Below are positions 47,157 through 57,612 of a stretch of DNA of 64,000 nt, one piece after another. The DNA comes from Typha latifolia (taxonomy: Eukaryota > Streptophyta > Magnoliopsida > Poales > Typhaceae). Numbering within the stretch: position 1 is the stretch's first letter; each line of letters opens with the position of its first letter. The notes below the pieces were generated by a model. It worked only from the letters and a program-made list of their open reading frames with translations. It had not been told where the DNA came from and ran no database searches. The DNA is taken from assembly GCA_019914945.1 (NCBI GenBank), contig CM034101.1, positions 10,489,188-10,553,187 on the forward strand, read 5' to 3'. The position numbers were made by a program, and so were the translations under genes.

Positions 47157-48157
47157 TGTTAGGTTTTTATTTGTTGGCAATTGTGTACAAAATATTCTAA
47201 GTGTAATTTTTTCATGTATACGAGCTTTACACAAGTCTAGAATATCTCTGGTTTGAAGAATTGCAAGATTATTGGAGAAAAGCCATAGAGTTCACACCGC
47301 GTTCACAAACGCGTTCGAACGCGGAATCTGCGTTCACACAGACAGAGAGCCGCGTTCACAAATGCGTTCGAACGTGGGTACTGCGTTCACACAGACAGAG
47401 AGCCGCGTTCACAAATGCGTTCGAACGCGGGTACTGCGTTCACACAGACCGAGAGTTGCGTTTACAAACATGTTCGAACGCAACCTGAAGAATTCAAGTT
47501 GTCGCGTTCGAACGCACTCGGGCCCGTTCGAATGCACCTGAGTTCAAGTCATGCCGTTCGAACGCACCCGGGCCGCGTTCGAACGCACCAACGAAGTTTG
47601 ATAAAATTGGACTTTCGTGAGTACGGATAAGACTTAGATTTGTGAGTACGGATAAGACTTGGATTTGGCTCTATCTTGGAGATCATATACAAGGATTGTG
47701 ATGCCCTATCTTGAGGGTAGTTGAAGAAGCATTATTGAAGAAGACTTCTTGAGGCTACATCGGTTCTTCAACTAACAAGGTTCCACTCATCTACAAAAGT
47801 TAATCTTTCGTCTTAAAGGCTATCTAGACGAAAGATCAATCTCGAGGGTTACTGAGATTGGACTTCAATCACGAGAAGCGGTGAATTGTGGGTTCTAGCG
47901 AGCAAGACTGAGAGGAACAAAGTCGTTTGGATCGACGGGTTGTTTTGTGAGTCAGTCTTGTAACTGCTACTATTCTAGTGATTGGTTTTGATCCGAGTTT
48001 GGTTCTGTGGTTCTTTCCCGTTTGAGTTTTTCCACGTTAAAATCTTGGCGTTCATCTCTGCTTTCGTTCTTAATATTTCTACGGACTTTTACTTAAGTGA
48101 ATGAGTGATATCATTGCCTAGTATTTAGATACATACTTGAGTCTAGGGATTTTTTCA
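47157..48157 (+). repeat. Solo LTR of the copia family, TSD AGGAG
   Basis: 1001 bp, TGTTAGG...TTTTCA, flanked by AGGAG at 47152-47156 and 48158-48162. It aligns with both LTRs of the full copia element. It holds three tandem units of about 53 bp with the GCGTTCGAACGC palindrome and GTTCACACAGACAGAGAGCC block (47300-47470). Two further palindromes follow before the TATA region, GGAGATCATATACAAGG here (the full element has CATATATAAGG). Confidence 0.93.
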
Positions 48158-48162
48158 AGGAG

Positions 48163-48860
48163 GAGGTTGTTGAGGTGGGTGCGGAAGAAGATATCGAATC
48201 TAAAATATCGATGCATGCATATTCGGGTGCTTCCGGCCGAGGACGTTACGAGTGGACGGACTCATTAGAAAGCATTGTGTGCACATCCTCATTGATTCGG
48301 GGAGTACACACAACTTTCTAGACGAGAGGTTAGTGAGGAGATTGGGTTTGGATGCCGAGCCGATCACCGGATTTGATGTTGCTATTGGAGACAGCACGAA
48401 GCTTAATGCGGAGAGCTTGTGTCACCGGGTTGGTATATGGGTGCAAGGGCACGATATTATTGTGGACTTGTATCCGTTGACGTTGCGAGGAGCGAACATT
48501 TTTCTTCGTGCTCAATGGCTACAGAGTTTGGGACCCGTCACATTTGATTTTCGGAGCATGTAGATGAAATATAAACAAGAAAAAAAAATGTGCGGCTTGA
48601 TGGTGTTATGTCTTCGCCAATTCCTATGATGTAGACTATGGTGGGGTTGTCTTGTGTGAAGGATTTAACCTATCTTCTTTAGTTAGGAATAGCAGGAGAT
48701 GAGCATCAAATGAGTTCAGGTACCACCATTGAACTATCTAATTTATTAGATAACTTTTCCAGGACTGTTTGAAGAGCCACAGGAGTTGCCACCGAGAAGA
48801 GCGGTGGACCATCACATAGAGATTTTACCTGAGGCTGCACCAGCGAATGTGAGGCCAATC
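48163..48860 (+). pseudogene. G3 protease and start of RT
   Basis: The continuation of gag-pro after the solo LTR. ILIDSGSTHNFLD (about 48276-48320) keeps the catalytic DSG, followed by VQGHDIIVDLYPL and QWLQSLGPVTFDF. A stop at 48561-48563 and further breaks follow. Near 48740-48860 the RT approach region ends at the copia insertion point. Confidence 0.85.
48856..48860. repeat. Target-site duplication of copia element, left (CAATC)
   Basis: Identical to 58590-58594. Confidence 0.9.
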
Positions 48861-49911
48861 TGTTAGGTTTTTAATTATTGGCAATTGTGTACAAAATATT
48901 ATAAGTGTATTTTTATATTTATATGAGTTTTATACAAGTCTAGAATATCTCTGGTTTGAAGAATTGCAAAATTATTGGAGAAAAGCTGTTGAGTTCACAC
49001 CGCGTTCACAAACGCGTTCGAATGCGGGTACTTGCGTTGACACGGGCCGAGAGCTGCGTTCACAAACGCGTTCGAATGCGGGTACTTGCGTTCACACAGA
49101 CCGAGAGCTGCGTTCACAAATGCGTTCGAACGCGGGTACTTGCGTTCACACAGACCGAGAGCTGCATTCACACAGACCGAGAGCTGCGTTCACAAACGCG
49201 TTCGGACGCGGGTATTGTGTTCACACAAACCGAGAGCTGCGTTCATAAACGCGTTCGAACGCAACTTGAAGAATTCAAGTTGTCGTGTTCGAACGCATCG
49301 GGCCCGTTCGAACGAACCTGAGATCAAGTTATGATGTTCGAACGCACCCGGGTCGCGTTCAAACGCACCAATGAAGTTTGAAAAAATTGGACTTTCGTGA
49401 GTACGGATAAGACTTGGATTTGGCTCTATCTTGGAGATCATATATAAGGATTGTGATGCCCTATCTCTAGGGTGGTTTAAGAAGCATTATTGAAGGAGAC
49501 TTCTTGAGGCTACATCGGTTATTCAACTAACAATGTTCCACTCATCTACAAAGCCTAATCTCTCGTCTTAAGGGCTATCTAGATGAAAGATCAATCTCGA
49601 GGGTTACTGAGATTGGACTTCAATCACGAGAAGCAGTGAATCGTGGGTTCTAGCGAGCAAGACTGAGAGGAACAAAGTCGTTTGGATCGACGGGTTGTTT
49701 TGTGAGTCAGTCTTGTAACTGCTACTATTCTAGTGATTGGTTTTGATCCGAGTTTGGATCCGTGGTTTTTTCCTATTTGGGTTTTTCCACGTTAAAATCT
49801 TGGCGTTCATCTCTGCTTTCGTTCTTAATATTTCTATGGACTTTTACTTAAGCGAACGAGTGATATCATTGCCTATTATTTAGATACATACTTGTGTCTA
49901 GGGGTTTTTCA
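48861..49911 (+). repeat. Copia 5' LTR
   Basis: 1051 bp. The tandem array at 49000-49260 has four full units and one 22-bp partial unit of about 54 bp, each with GCGTTCGAACGC (or a variant) and a GTTCACACAGACCGAGAGCT block. Further palindromes lie at 49280-49370, then the TATA box CATATATAAGG at 49439-49449. Confidence 0.92.
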
Positions 49912-49913
49912 AT

Positions 49914-49925
49914 TGGTATCAGAGT
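49914..49925 (+). other. Copia primer-binding site
   Basis: TGGTATCAGAGT, one change from the initiator Met-tRNA type, 2 bp after the LTR end. Confidence 0.85.
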
Positions 49926-49960
49926 AGGTTCTCTCACCCTTTGAGAGAGATCAAATAGAC

Positions 49961-51592
49961 ATGGATTTTCATAGAGATGGACCATCATCTATTAGACCGC
50001 CTATCCTAGATGGATCAAATTATGGATATTGGAAAGCTAGGATGAGAGCTTACTTGAAGTCTATAGATGAATGGGTATGGTTTGCCATTGTGAACAGTTG
50101 GAGTCCACCAATGTACATAGTGGATGATAAACTTGCTGATAAACTGATAGAGTCATGGGATAGGTCAGACTATGAAAAAGTTGGTTAGAATAGTAAGGCA
50201 ATAAATGCAATTTTTAGTTGTGTTTCTTCGGAAGAATTTAGAAGAATTTCTACTTGTGAGATAGCTAAAGAAGCTTGGACGATCTTAGAATCTACTCACG
50301 AAGGAACTATGGCTGTAAAACTTTCTAAACTTCAGAGGTTGACTACTAGTTTTGAAACTCTACGTATAGAGGAGAATGAGACATTTGATGAGTTCTATGC
50401 AAAGTTGAGTGATATAGTCAACTCCAATTTCAACCTAGGAGAGAAAATTCTTGAAAACAGAATGGTCCGTAAGATTCTTAGGTCTCTTCTAGAGAGGTTT
50501 CAGGCGAAAGTTACAGCTATTGAGTAAAATAAGGACATCAATTCTATGAAAGTTGAACAATTGGTAGGAAATCTATAAACATTTGAGTCTAGTCTTTCAA
50601 AACCGAGGAAGTCCAAAGGGATTGCTCTATCATAGTTGAACAAAATATAGAGGAGTCTGATGATGAAGGTGATTTAGATGTTGAAATGTTGGCCATGTTC
50701 GTTAAAAAGTTTAATAAATTCTTTCGGAAGCCAAACAAGTTGAATGCTGAAAAACTTGAGAAAAGCAAAGCCTTTGTGAAAAAGAAGAATACTGCGAGTT
50801 CGAATATAGGTGTGAGCAACAATAGTGTCAAACAGAAAAATAAGAATTCTGAGAATAAAGTTCGATGTTTTGAATGTTCTGGTTTTGGATACATAGCACA
50901 AGAATACCCTAATCGCCTTAAGAAAAAGGGTAAAGCTATGAAAGTTACTTGGGATGACTCAGATGAATCTGATGATGATTCTAGAAAAGACGAAGAAAAC
51001 TATGTAGCTTTTGCCTCTTCTCTACTTAATATCGATTCTGTTGTTGATACTGATAGTACAAATGATCAGGATATGTTACCAGCTGAGGAAGATGAATATG
51101 AAATTGAAAAGGCATATAATGACTTGCACATAGAGTCGTTTAAACTCAAGAAAAGCAATCTTAGACTACTTCAAAGACTCAAGGTAATCGAACTAGAGAA
51201 TTCAATTTGAGGAGAAGTACAAATTGGAACTTGAATGTGTCAAAGACCTTTCTGAACAACTTGACAATGCAAAAAATAAAATGAAGGTTGATGAAATTGA
51301 ACTAGAGCGACTAAATAAAAAAGTGACATTTCTAAAAGGGAAGAACAAACTTGTCGAGATTCTAAAGGCTCAGATCTCTGGAAAAGACAAATATGGTGTT
51401 GGATACACTAGTAATTCAAATAATAATAAAACTATCTTCGTTTCTGCAGGTATACAAAAGGAAGAATATCTGAAGTCATCAACCGCATTTACAAAGCAAT
51501 CCTGGATGAATGCTTCTAAACTGAAGGTGAATCTACAAACTGGTGAATCGTCAACGACACCAAAGGTAAACTTTAGTCACACTCCTCGATAA
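49961..51592 (+). pseudogene. Copia gag remnant
   Basis: It begins MDFHRDGPSSIRPP, then the copia gag core (YWKARMRAYL, 49961-50188). A TAG stop at 50186 is followed by THEGTMAVKLSKLQRL and further gag to 50530. TAA stops near 50525 and 50577 and a frameshift follow. 50686-51210 holds the zinc knuckle region CFECSGFGYIAQEYPN, where the His and last Cys of CCHC read Tyr. 51224-51592 is a Glu/Lys-rich coiled-coil stretch typical of Sirevirus gag tails. Capsid function is lost. Confidence 0.87.
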
Positions 51593-51595
51593 AAG

Positions 51596-52411
51596 GTGAG
51601 TAGAAAAGGGTTTGTTTCGATATGCTATCATTGCGGCATTCTAGGGCATATTCGACCTCATTGCAAATTTTTGCAAAAACCTAGAACTGCTTTCATTTAT
51701 GGGATGAAAACAAAGGCCATGTGGGTCAAGAAAAGTGATTTGAAATGTTATGTTGTGCATACATCATTAAAAGCTTTAAATTCTGATTTGTGGTATTTCA
51801 ATAGTGGCTGTTCAAGACATATGTCGGGTGACAAGTCATTATTTTCTAATCTTGAAAAACATGAAGGGAGAGTTGTGACATTCGGAGATGGTAATTCGTC
51901 CAAGATAATAGGTAAAGGAAAGGTAAGTTCTCCGGGGGTTCCTATTCTTGAAAATGTTCTTTATGTTAAAGGCTTCAAAGCAAATCTTCTGAGTATCAGT
52001 CAATTTTGTGATGAAGATTATGAGGTAAAATTCTCCAAAAATGATTGTACTATTCTAGATCATGGTGGTAATGTTATATGTTATGGATCTAGAACATCTG
52101 ATAATTACTATGTTGTTGGAACATCACATAAACTGAAATGTAATAGTGCCTCTTTCGACGTTGCAGATCTTTGGCATCAACGTCTTGGACATGTGAATCA
52201 TAAGGAATTATTTACTCTGTCCAAACAAGAAGTGATAAGAGGAATAGCTAAAATGAAAGAAATGTCAAAAAGAGTGTGCGGTTCGTGTCAAATTGGAAAA
52301 CAAATTCAAATCTCACACAAGAAGGTAAATGCAGCTACCACTGACCATGTGCTTCAATTAGTTCACATGGACTTGATGGGTCCAACAAGAAACAGAAAGT
52401 CTTGGAGGTAA
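51596..52411 (+). pseudogene. Copia protease, GAG-pre-integrase and start of integrase
   Basis: A second CCHC motif CYHCGILGHIRPHC (about 51620-51665) precedes the protease, where the active site reads WYFNSGCSRHMSG. The family has Asp before Ser-Gly, so the catalytic Asp is Asn here and the enzyme is predicted dead. The GAG-pre-integrase zinc region follows (WHQRLGHVNH, CGSCQIGKQ). Integrase starts with HMDLMGP, keeping the first catalytic Asp, before a TAA stop at 52409-52411. Confidence 0.9.
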
Positions 52412-53264
52412 ACGCTATATATTCTTAATGGTCGATAATTACTCCAGATATACCTGGGTTGCCTTTCTACGTGAGAAGTCTGAAACCTTTGAAGTTTTTA
52501 AATTACTATGCTTAAAATTGCAGAATGAATAATCTACAACCCTAGTTAGGATTCGTTCTGATCATGGTAGAGAATTTGAAAATGAAAATTTTTCTACATT
52601 TTGCGATTCTCTTGGTATTCAACATAAGTTTTCAACTCCTATAACTCCACAACAGAACGGGATTGTTGAAAGAAAGAACCGAGTTGTGCAGGAAATGGCT
52701 AGGGTTATGCTTCACGCTAAACAGGTTACTCAAAGGTTTTGTGCAGAGAGGGACAATACAGCGGTACATGTGATAAATCGTGTTTATCTAAGACTACGTA
52801 CAAAAATGATTACTTATGAAATCTGGAAAGGTAAGAAACCTAGTGTTAAATATTTTTAAGTTTTTGGTAGTAAATGTTATATCTTGCGTGATCGAGAATA
52901 TTTGACTAAATTTGACACTAGAAGTAGTAAAGGCATCTTCTTAGGGTATTCGAATAATAGCAGAGCCTACAAAGTATTTAATCTTGACACTTCTACTATT
53001 ATGGAATCTGCTAATATTATGATAGATGAATCCATGACTGATTTAACTGAAGCTACTCCTATTTCTATTTCTGCAGATACATATGATGAAGAAATAGGAA
53101 AGGAGCTTGATCTGGAAATTGAGAATCAGGACGAGGACAAAGTTGAAATGAACAAAGATGACTGCAACGTACCGGAACCATCTGCTAGAGTGAAATCAAA
53201 TCATCCACTATCACAAGTGATCGGAGACGTGAATGAACCAATTAAGACAAGACGACAAATCTAA
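52412..53264 (+). pseudogene. Copia integrase core and C-terminus
   Basis: After a frame break the core continues with DNYSRYTWVAFL, RSDHGREFEN (second catalytic Asp) and PQQNGIVERKN (catalytic Glu). A stop lies at about 52530 and another at 52857. 52884-53264 carries the conserved C-terminal KGIFLGYSNNSRAYKVFN region and an acidic linker. The DDE residues are present, but the frame is broken. Confidence 0.88.
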
Positions 53265-53312
53265 AGTGAGGTATCATTTACTTGTTATACATCTTCTTTT
53301 GAACCTAAAAAT

Positions 53313-54062
53313 GTGAAGGAAGCATTGTTAGACGATTCTTGGTTTAATGCTATGCATGAGGAATTAGAGCAAATTTCTAGGAATGATGTTTGGTACTTAG
53401 TTCCTAGACCTAAGAATGTGAACATCATTGGAACAAAATGGATTTATAAGAATAAAAGTGATGAACATGGCAATATAGTTCGAAATAAAGCTAAACTAGT
53501 AGCACAGGGATATACTCAGGTTGAGGGTATAGATTTTGATGAGACATTTGCTCATGTTGCTAGATTAGAGTCTATTCGTATACTTCTTGCTATTGCTTGT
53601 CATTTAAAATTTAAATTATTTCAAATGAATGTTAAAAGTGCTTTCTTGAATGGTACTTTGAATGAAGATGTTTATGTGGAACAACCGAAAGGGTTCGAAG
53701 ATAAACAATTTCCTTCTCATGTGTTTAAACTGAAAAATGCCCTCTACGGGCTAAAACAAGCTCCAAGAGCTTGGTATGAGAAGTTAACCACTTTTTTAGT
53801 GGATGCGGGGTTCATTCGAGGGGGAGTGGACAAGACATTGTTCATTAGACGGTCGAACAAGAGTTTAGTTGTGGCACAAATATATGTGAATAACATTGTC
53901 TTCGGGGCAACGAGTCAATCGTTAGCGAAAGAGTTTGCAGATCTCATGCATAGTCATTTTGAGATGAGCATGATGGTTGAGTTGAAGTTCTTTTTGGGAC
54001 TTCAAATTACTCAATTGGAAAGAGGGATATTTAACCTAAGGAGACACATTTGTTTGTTGTGA
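53313..54062 (+). pseudogene. Copia reverse transcriptase remnant
   Basis: A 249-codon open stretch with NDVWYLVPRPK, IGTKWIYKNK, AKLVAQGYTQVEGIDFDETF and LYGLKQAPRAWYEKL. Two catalytic positions are changed relative to the family: FQMNVKSAFLNG (family Asp) and the YVDD box, which reads YVNN. Both changes are Asp to Asn. About 100 codons between the LGLQI region and the KRIIKYV region of RNase H appear deleted at about 54055. Confidence 0.9.
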
Positions 54063-54598
54063 AACGTATCATAAAATATGTCGGTGGCATAGTTGACTTA
54101 GGTATCTGATTTACGTATGACTCGGGAGCTATCATATCTAGATACACAGATTCTGATTGGGTAGGTTCATGTGATGATAGAAAAAGTACCTCAGGTGGAT
54201 GTTTTTATATTAGAAACAATCTAGTTGCTTAGCATAGTAAGAAACAAAACTCGGTATCTTTATCTACTGCGGAGGCCGAGTATATTGTAGTGGGAAGTTG
54301 TTGTTCTCAGTTACTATGGATGAAATAGATGGTCAAAGATTACGGTATTGAACAAGATACTATGGTGCTTTATTGTGACAACATGAGTGCTATTAATATA
54401 TCGAAAAATCCTGTTCAACACTCGCGTACAAAACATATTGATATCCGACATTATTTTTTACACGAGTTAGTTGAAGACAAAATAATAGCACTAGAACATG
54501 TTGAGACGGAGAAACAGTTGGGTGATCTATGTACTTCTTTGGATTTACAGAGATTTGAGTATCTTCGTACTTCTTTAGGGATTTGTGCTTTGGATTGA
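54053..54598 (+). pseudogene. Copia RNase H remnant
   Basis: Reads KRIIKYVGGIVDLGI, a stop, then YTDSDWVGSCDDRKSTSGG, a TAG, SVSLSTAEAEY, a TAG at 54326-54328, and LYCDNMSAINISKNP, HSRTKHIDIRH and TEKQLGDL, ending in TGA at 54596-54598. The main catalytic motifs are recognisable, and each interruption is a single stop. Confidence 0.88.
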
Positions 54599-55640
54599 TT
54601 TTTTTTTTGTTTTGGTTTGCATGGTTTGGTTTGCGTGTTTCTTTTTTATTATTTCTTTTCGTTTCTTTTTAGGTTTTCTTTACTCTGAACTTTTCTTTGG
54701 TTTTATTTTCAGATTTATCAAGAGTTTTTGTCATAAAAATAAAAAAAATAAAAGAATAAAAATTTGATGCACTCCTAGATTCAATAATATACTCTTGACA
54801 TATAAATATGATTTTTTTCTTGATTATGAGTTATTATAGTTAATTTTGTCATCTTGTAGTATATTGTATCATTTCTGATTTGTTCACTCTCTCGACTTCT
54901 ATGATAATTAAACTAAATTTAATGCACTCATAACGTGTGTATATTCTTGAGTGAGCATGACATCATGAAATTTTTTTTAAATAGCTCACTATTGACGTTA
55001 ATTTGCACAGTTTGACCTCATTCTTAGTCATCACAACTGTGTTCATAAAAGATCAATGAAAAGGGCTACAATGAGTTAGTGTGTAAACCATCTTGTTTAG
55101 AGTCCAGTTTGACTCAGTATAATGCTTGCAAATTAATTAAATTTTTTTTAATGTTTGTGAATATCTTCTTGCATATTGTTTGATATATACTACAAAAAAA
55201 GGGCTACCTACTTATGTGTGAAAGCCATAATTGCACCTATATGGTTTATGTATTAAAAAAAATAATACAGGAAAAATTCCTGTTCAGTTATGGAGAATAA
55301 GACGAAAGTGCAAATTTGAATACTAAGTCGGTTTGACTACTGTGTTGTATCATTGTTTAAATAGGAAAGTTTATTTGAGAAGAATGTTTCATGTTATCTA
55401 TGCTCGCCTTGCATATGCATATTGTTATGATCAATCAAGATTAATTTAATTTTAAGTGATGCATTAGAATTGATTATAATATGCTTTTGATGATTTGATT
55501 GATCTGTGTATGACTTATTTCATTCGATTGTCATATTCTATATCTCGAATCTATTTTGAATTTCTAGAAGTGCATCTCCAAAAAGATTTTTTGATTTTTT
55601 CTTAGATTTTTTATTTAAAAAAAAAAGAAAAAGAAAAAAG
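54599..55640. other. Non-coding spacer between copia pol and the internal promoter
   Basis: About 1 kb of AT-rich DNA with T- and A-runs and no supported frame. It belongs to the copia element because it lies between its pol and 3' LTR. Confidence 0.6.
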
Positions 55641-55644
55641 GGGG

Positions 55645-55742
55645 GCGTTCGAACGTAAATTTTTGAGTTCGAACATGGTGACTGGTGCGTTCGAAAGCGC
55701 AGACTGGTGCGTTCGAACGCACTCGAGGATTCTTTATATATT
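55645..55742 (+). promoter_or_regulatory. Internal palindrome array and TATA box upstream of copia 3' ORF
   Basis: Four copies of the motif lie within 76 bp: GCGTTCGAACGT (55645), GAGTTCGAACAT (about 55665), GCGTTCGAAAGC (55687) and GCGTTCGAACGC (55709-55720). The TATA box CTTTATATATT follows at 55732-55742. Downstream is a pyrimidine-rich leader of about 430 bp before the ORF at 56196/56172. The motif-then-TATA order copies the one in the LTRs. Promoter function is inference. Confidence 0.6.
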
Positions 55743-56171
55743 GCGTCCGAACCCAAGGGTTTTCATCTTCCATTTTCCAAACCCCAGAGACTCTTCATTT
55801 TCTCCCTCTCAAATCTTCAAGATCTTGGTCTTTTTCATCAAATTTCTCACTATAAACCCTTTTAAAGGGTTGTTCTCCTCTGGATCTAGCATCTTTCGGT
55901 CGAATTTCCTAGTTTTTCTTCACTTTTGCGAAGTATGATCATCCATCAATTTTCCTATTTTTTTTCAATTAAGTCTCTTGATCTTGATTGATTTCATGCG
56001 TTTTCGAGTTTTGATCACGTTAAAGTTACTATCTTGATGTTTCTTGTGTGATTGAACGTGATATCTTAGCGTTTTCAAGTGGATGATGGATTTCATTTAG
56101 GGCCTTCATGGTTTCTTGAATTTTTTTTATTTCTTGCTATCTTTTTGTTTGCTTTGGGCATGTATTGAATC

Positions 56172-57242
56172 TTGCATCTTGTTTCTTTCTCAAGAATGCC
56201 TAGAAAAGCTGCAGTTTCCAAGAAACCTAGGCCGCCTTCCGCACCTACTTCGGCTCCCAAGTTTTCTACATCTACAGCTTCGGGGCGTTACAAACATAAT
56301 TTTGTCACTCGACCTGTTATTTGTGAACGGCCCGTGGTCATTTCTGAATTTTTTGCCTTGGGGATCAAACATATCTTTACTAAGCGAGGATGGTTATCCG
56401 TGTGTCGAATGAGTGGGACTGCATATGTGGAAGTGGTTAGGGAATTTTTTAGTAATGCCACGGTTTTAGAACGCTGTATACGTTCTACTGTCTGTGAGAT
56501 TTTGATCTACTTGGACTCCGATGTTATTCGTGTAGAACTCCAACTTTTTGATGGTGAGTTCCAGTATCCGTCGTCTGCTAGTACTGATGTCAATGAATTT
56601 GCTAGTACTGTGTTAATCAAAGGGGAACGTTGGAAGGGCAATATGATGCCTCATGCGAAACTGACATCAGTGGCTCGCATGCTTCACCTGCTTTGTCTGT
56701 ACAACGTCACCCCCAAGACTCGCCATTCTAGTATTAGTCTTGATTGTGCCTTCCTCCTTCATGCGATGTTGTCGGGAGTTTCTGTTGATTTTGCTGCGGT
56801 GATCTACAATTCCATTCTAATAGCTGCACAGAAAGAAGCGCCCCGTGAAGGGTTGCCGTTTGGCATATTTATTACAAATTTGTGCACTTAGAGTGGGGTG
56901 CACGTGGATGCCATGGAACCTTCTCTTACTTCGCAAAAACCGTTAGATCGGATTACTCTTAAGCGGAGTCAAGCTCATGATCAGTCGTCTCCTCTCAAGC
57001 CGTCCTCTTCCGCCACTGAGCGTTCCTCACACCTTGATATTTCTGATGACAGTTCGGACGATGACTCATCTCACACTGAGGAGGAGTTACCACAGTTCTC
57101 TAACTGTTTCGATCAGCTTAGCACTTAGGTGCAGGACCTCTATTCGGTTGTGAATGATTTACGAGCTGAGCAAGCACGTCAGGGGACCGTTCTTGACTCT
57201 ATCTTGTCGATTCTTCATCGTCAGTTCCCTCCGAGTTCCTAG
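56172..57242 (+). pseudogene. Copia extra 3' ORF (env-like position, plant-transposon-protein type)
   Basis: One continuous frame of about 356 codons with two internal TAG stops (56889-56891 and 57126-57128). The start is probably MPRKAAVSKKP at 56196, and the frame is open from 56172. The N-terminus is Lys/Pro/Ser-rich. The middle has RPVICERPVVISEF, a VVREFFSNAT block and a LLHAMLSGVSVDF block, resembling the domain of unknown function found in extra ORFs of plant LTR elements. After the first stop the sequence is acidic and Ser-rich, then a short helical segment (DLRAEQARQGTVLDSI). No signal peptide or clear membrane span is evident, so an envelope role is doubtful. Its role is unknown. 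Confidence 0.75.
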
Positions 57243-57254
57243 TCTTTGGCATTT

Positions 57255-57612
57255 GTGCCAAAAAGGGGGAGAGTGAGTGTGAGTTTAGACGTGTGTTTGG
57301 AGTTTAGGAGTTTACTGGTGTAGGGGGAGTAATGGCATAGGGGGAGTTTACTAGATTCTATTTACTGCTTAAATACCTTTCCGTGAATACCTGTGAACTT
57401 TGTTTGCTTGAGTACTTGTGAACTGCTTATTTGATAATTTGTGTTTGGATTGTTATTCATTTCAAGTTATTTTCACTTGATCTTGGTTTGGTATATTTTT
57501 ATTTGTAGGGATTGATGTGCTAAAAGTACTAGACTTGTTGAATGCTCATTTTGAATTCTTTGTAATATCTTGTAAACTAGATGTTTTGTCACAAATTGCC
57601 AAAGGAGGAGAT
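57255..57612 (+). other. Polypurine tracts and 3' non-coding region of copia element
   Basis: CCAAAAAGGGGGAGAGTGAG (57254-57273), two further GGGGGAG repeats (57325, 57340) and CAAAGGAGGAGAT just before the 3' LTR. Multiple purine tracts before the 3' LTR are a known Sirevirus trait. Confidence 0.75.

Noticed and set aside
47261..47630. Overlapping Arg/Thr/His/Phe-rich frames over copia LTR arrays (also 48956-49441, 57708-58088, 63482-63919)
   Set aside because: All come from translating the 53-54 bp minisatellite; the same words appear in several frames and on both strands.
49000..49260. Regularly spaced repeat that could recall a CRISPR array
   Set aside because: This is plant DNA, the 54-bp units are contiguous with no unique spacers, and the array sits inside an LTR.
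55645..55720. TTCGAA palindromes as heat-shock elements
   Set aside because: A heat-shock element needs alternating GAA and TTC blocks spaced by 2 bp; here TTC and GAA abut with no gap, so the match is not good enough to claim.
56172..57242. Calling the extra copia ORF an envelope glycoprotein
   Set aside because: No signal peptide, clear membrane segment or glycoprotein features are evident; only its position is env-like.
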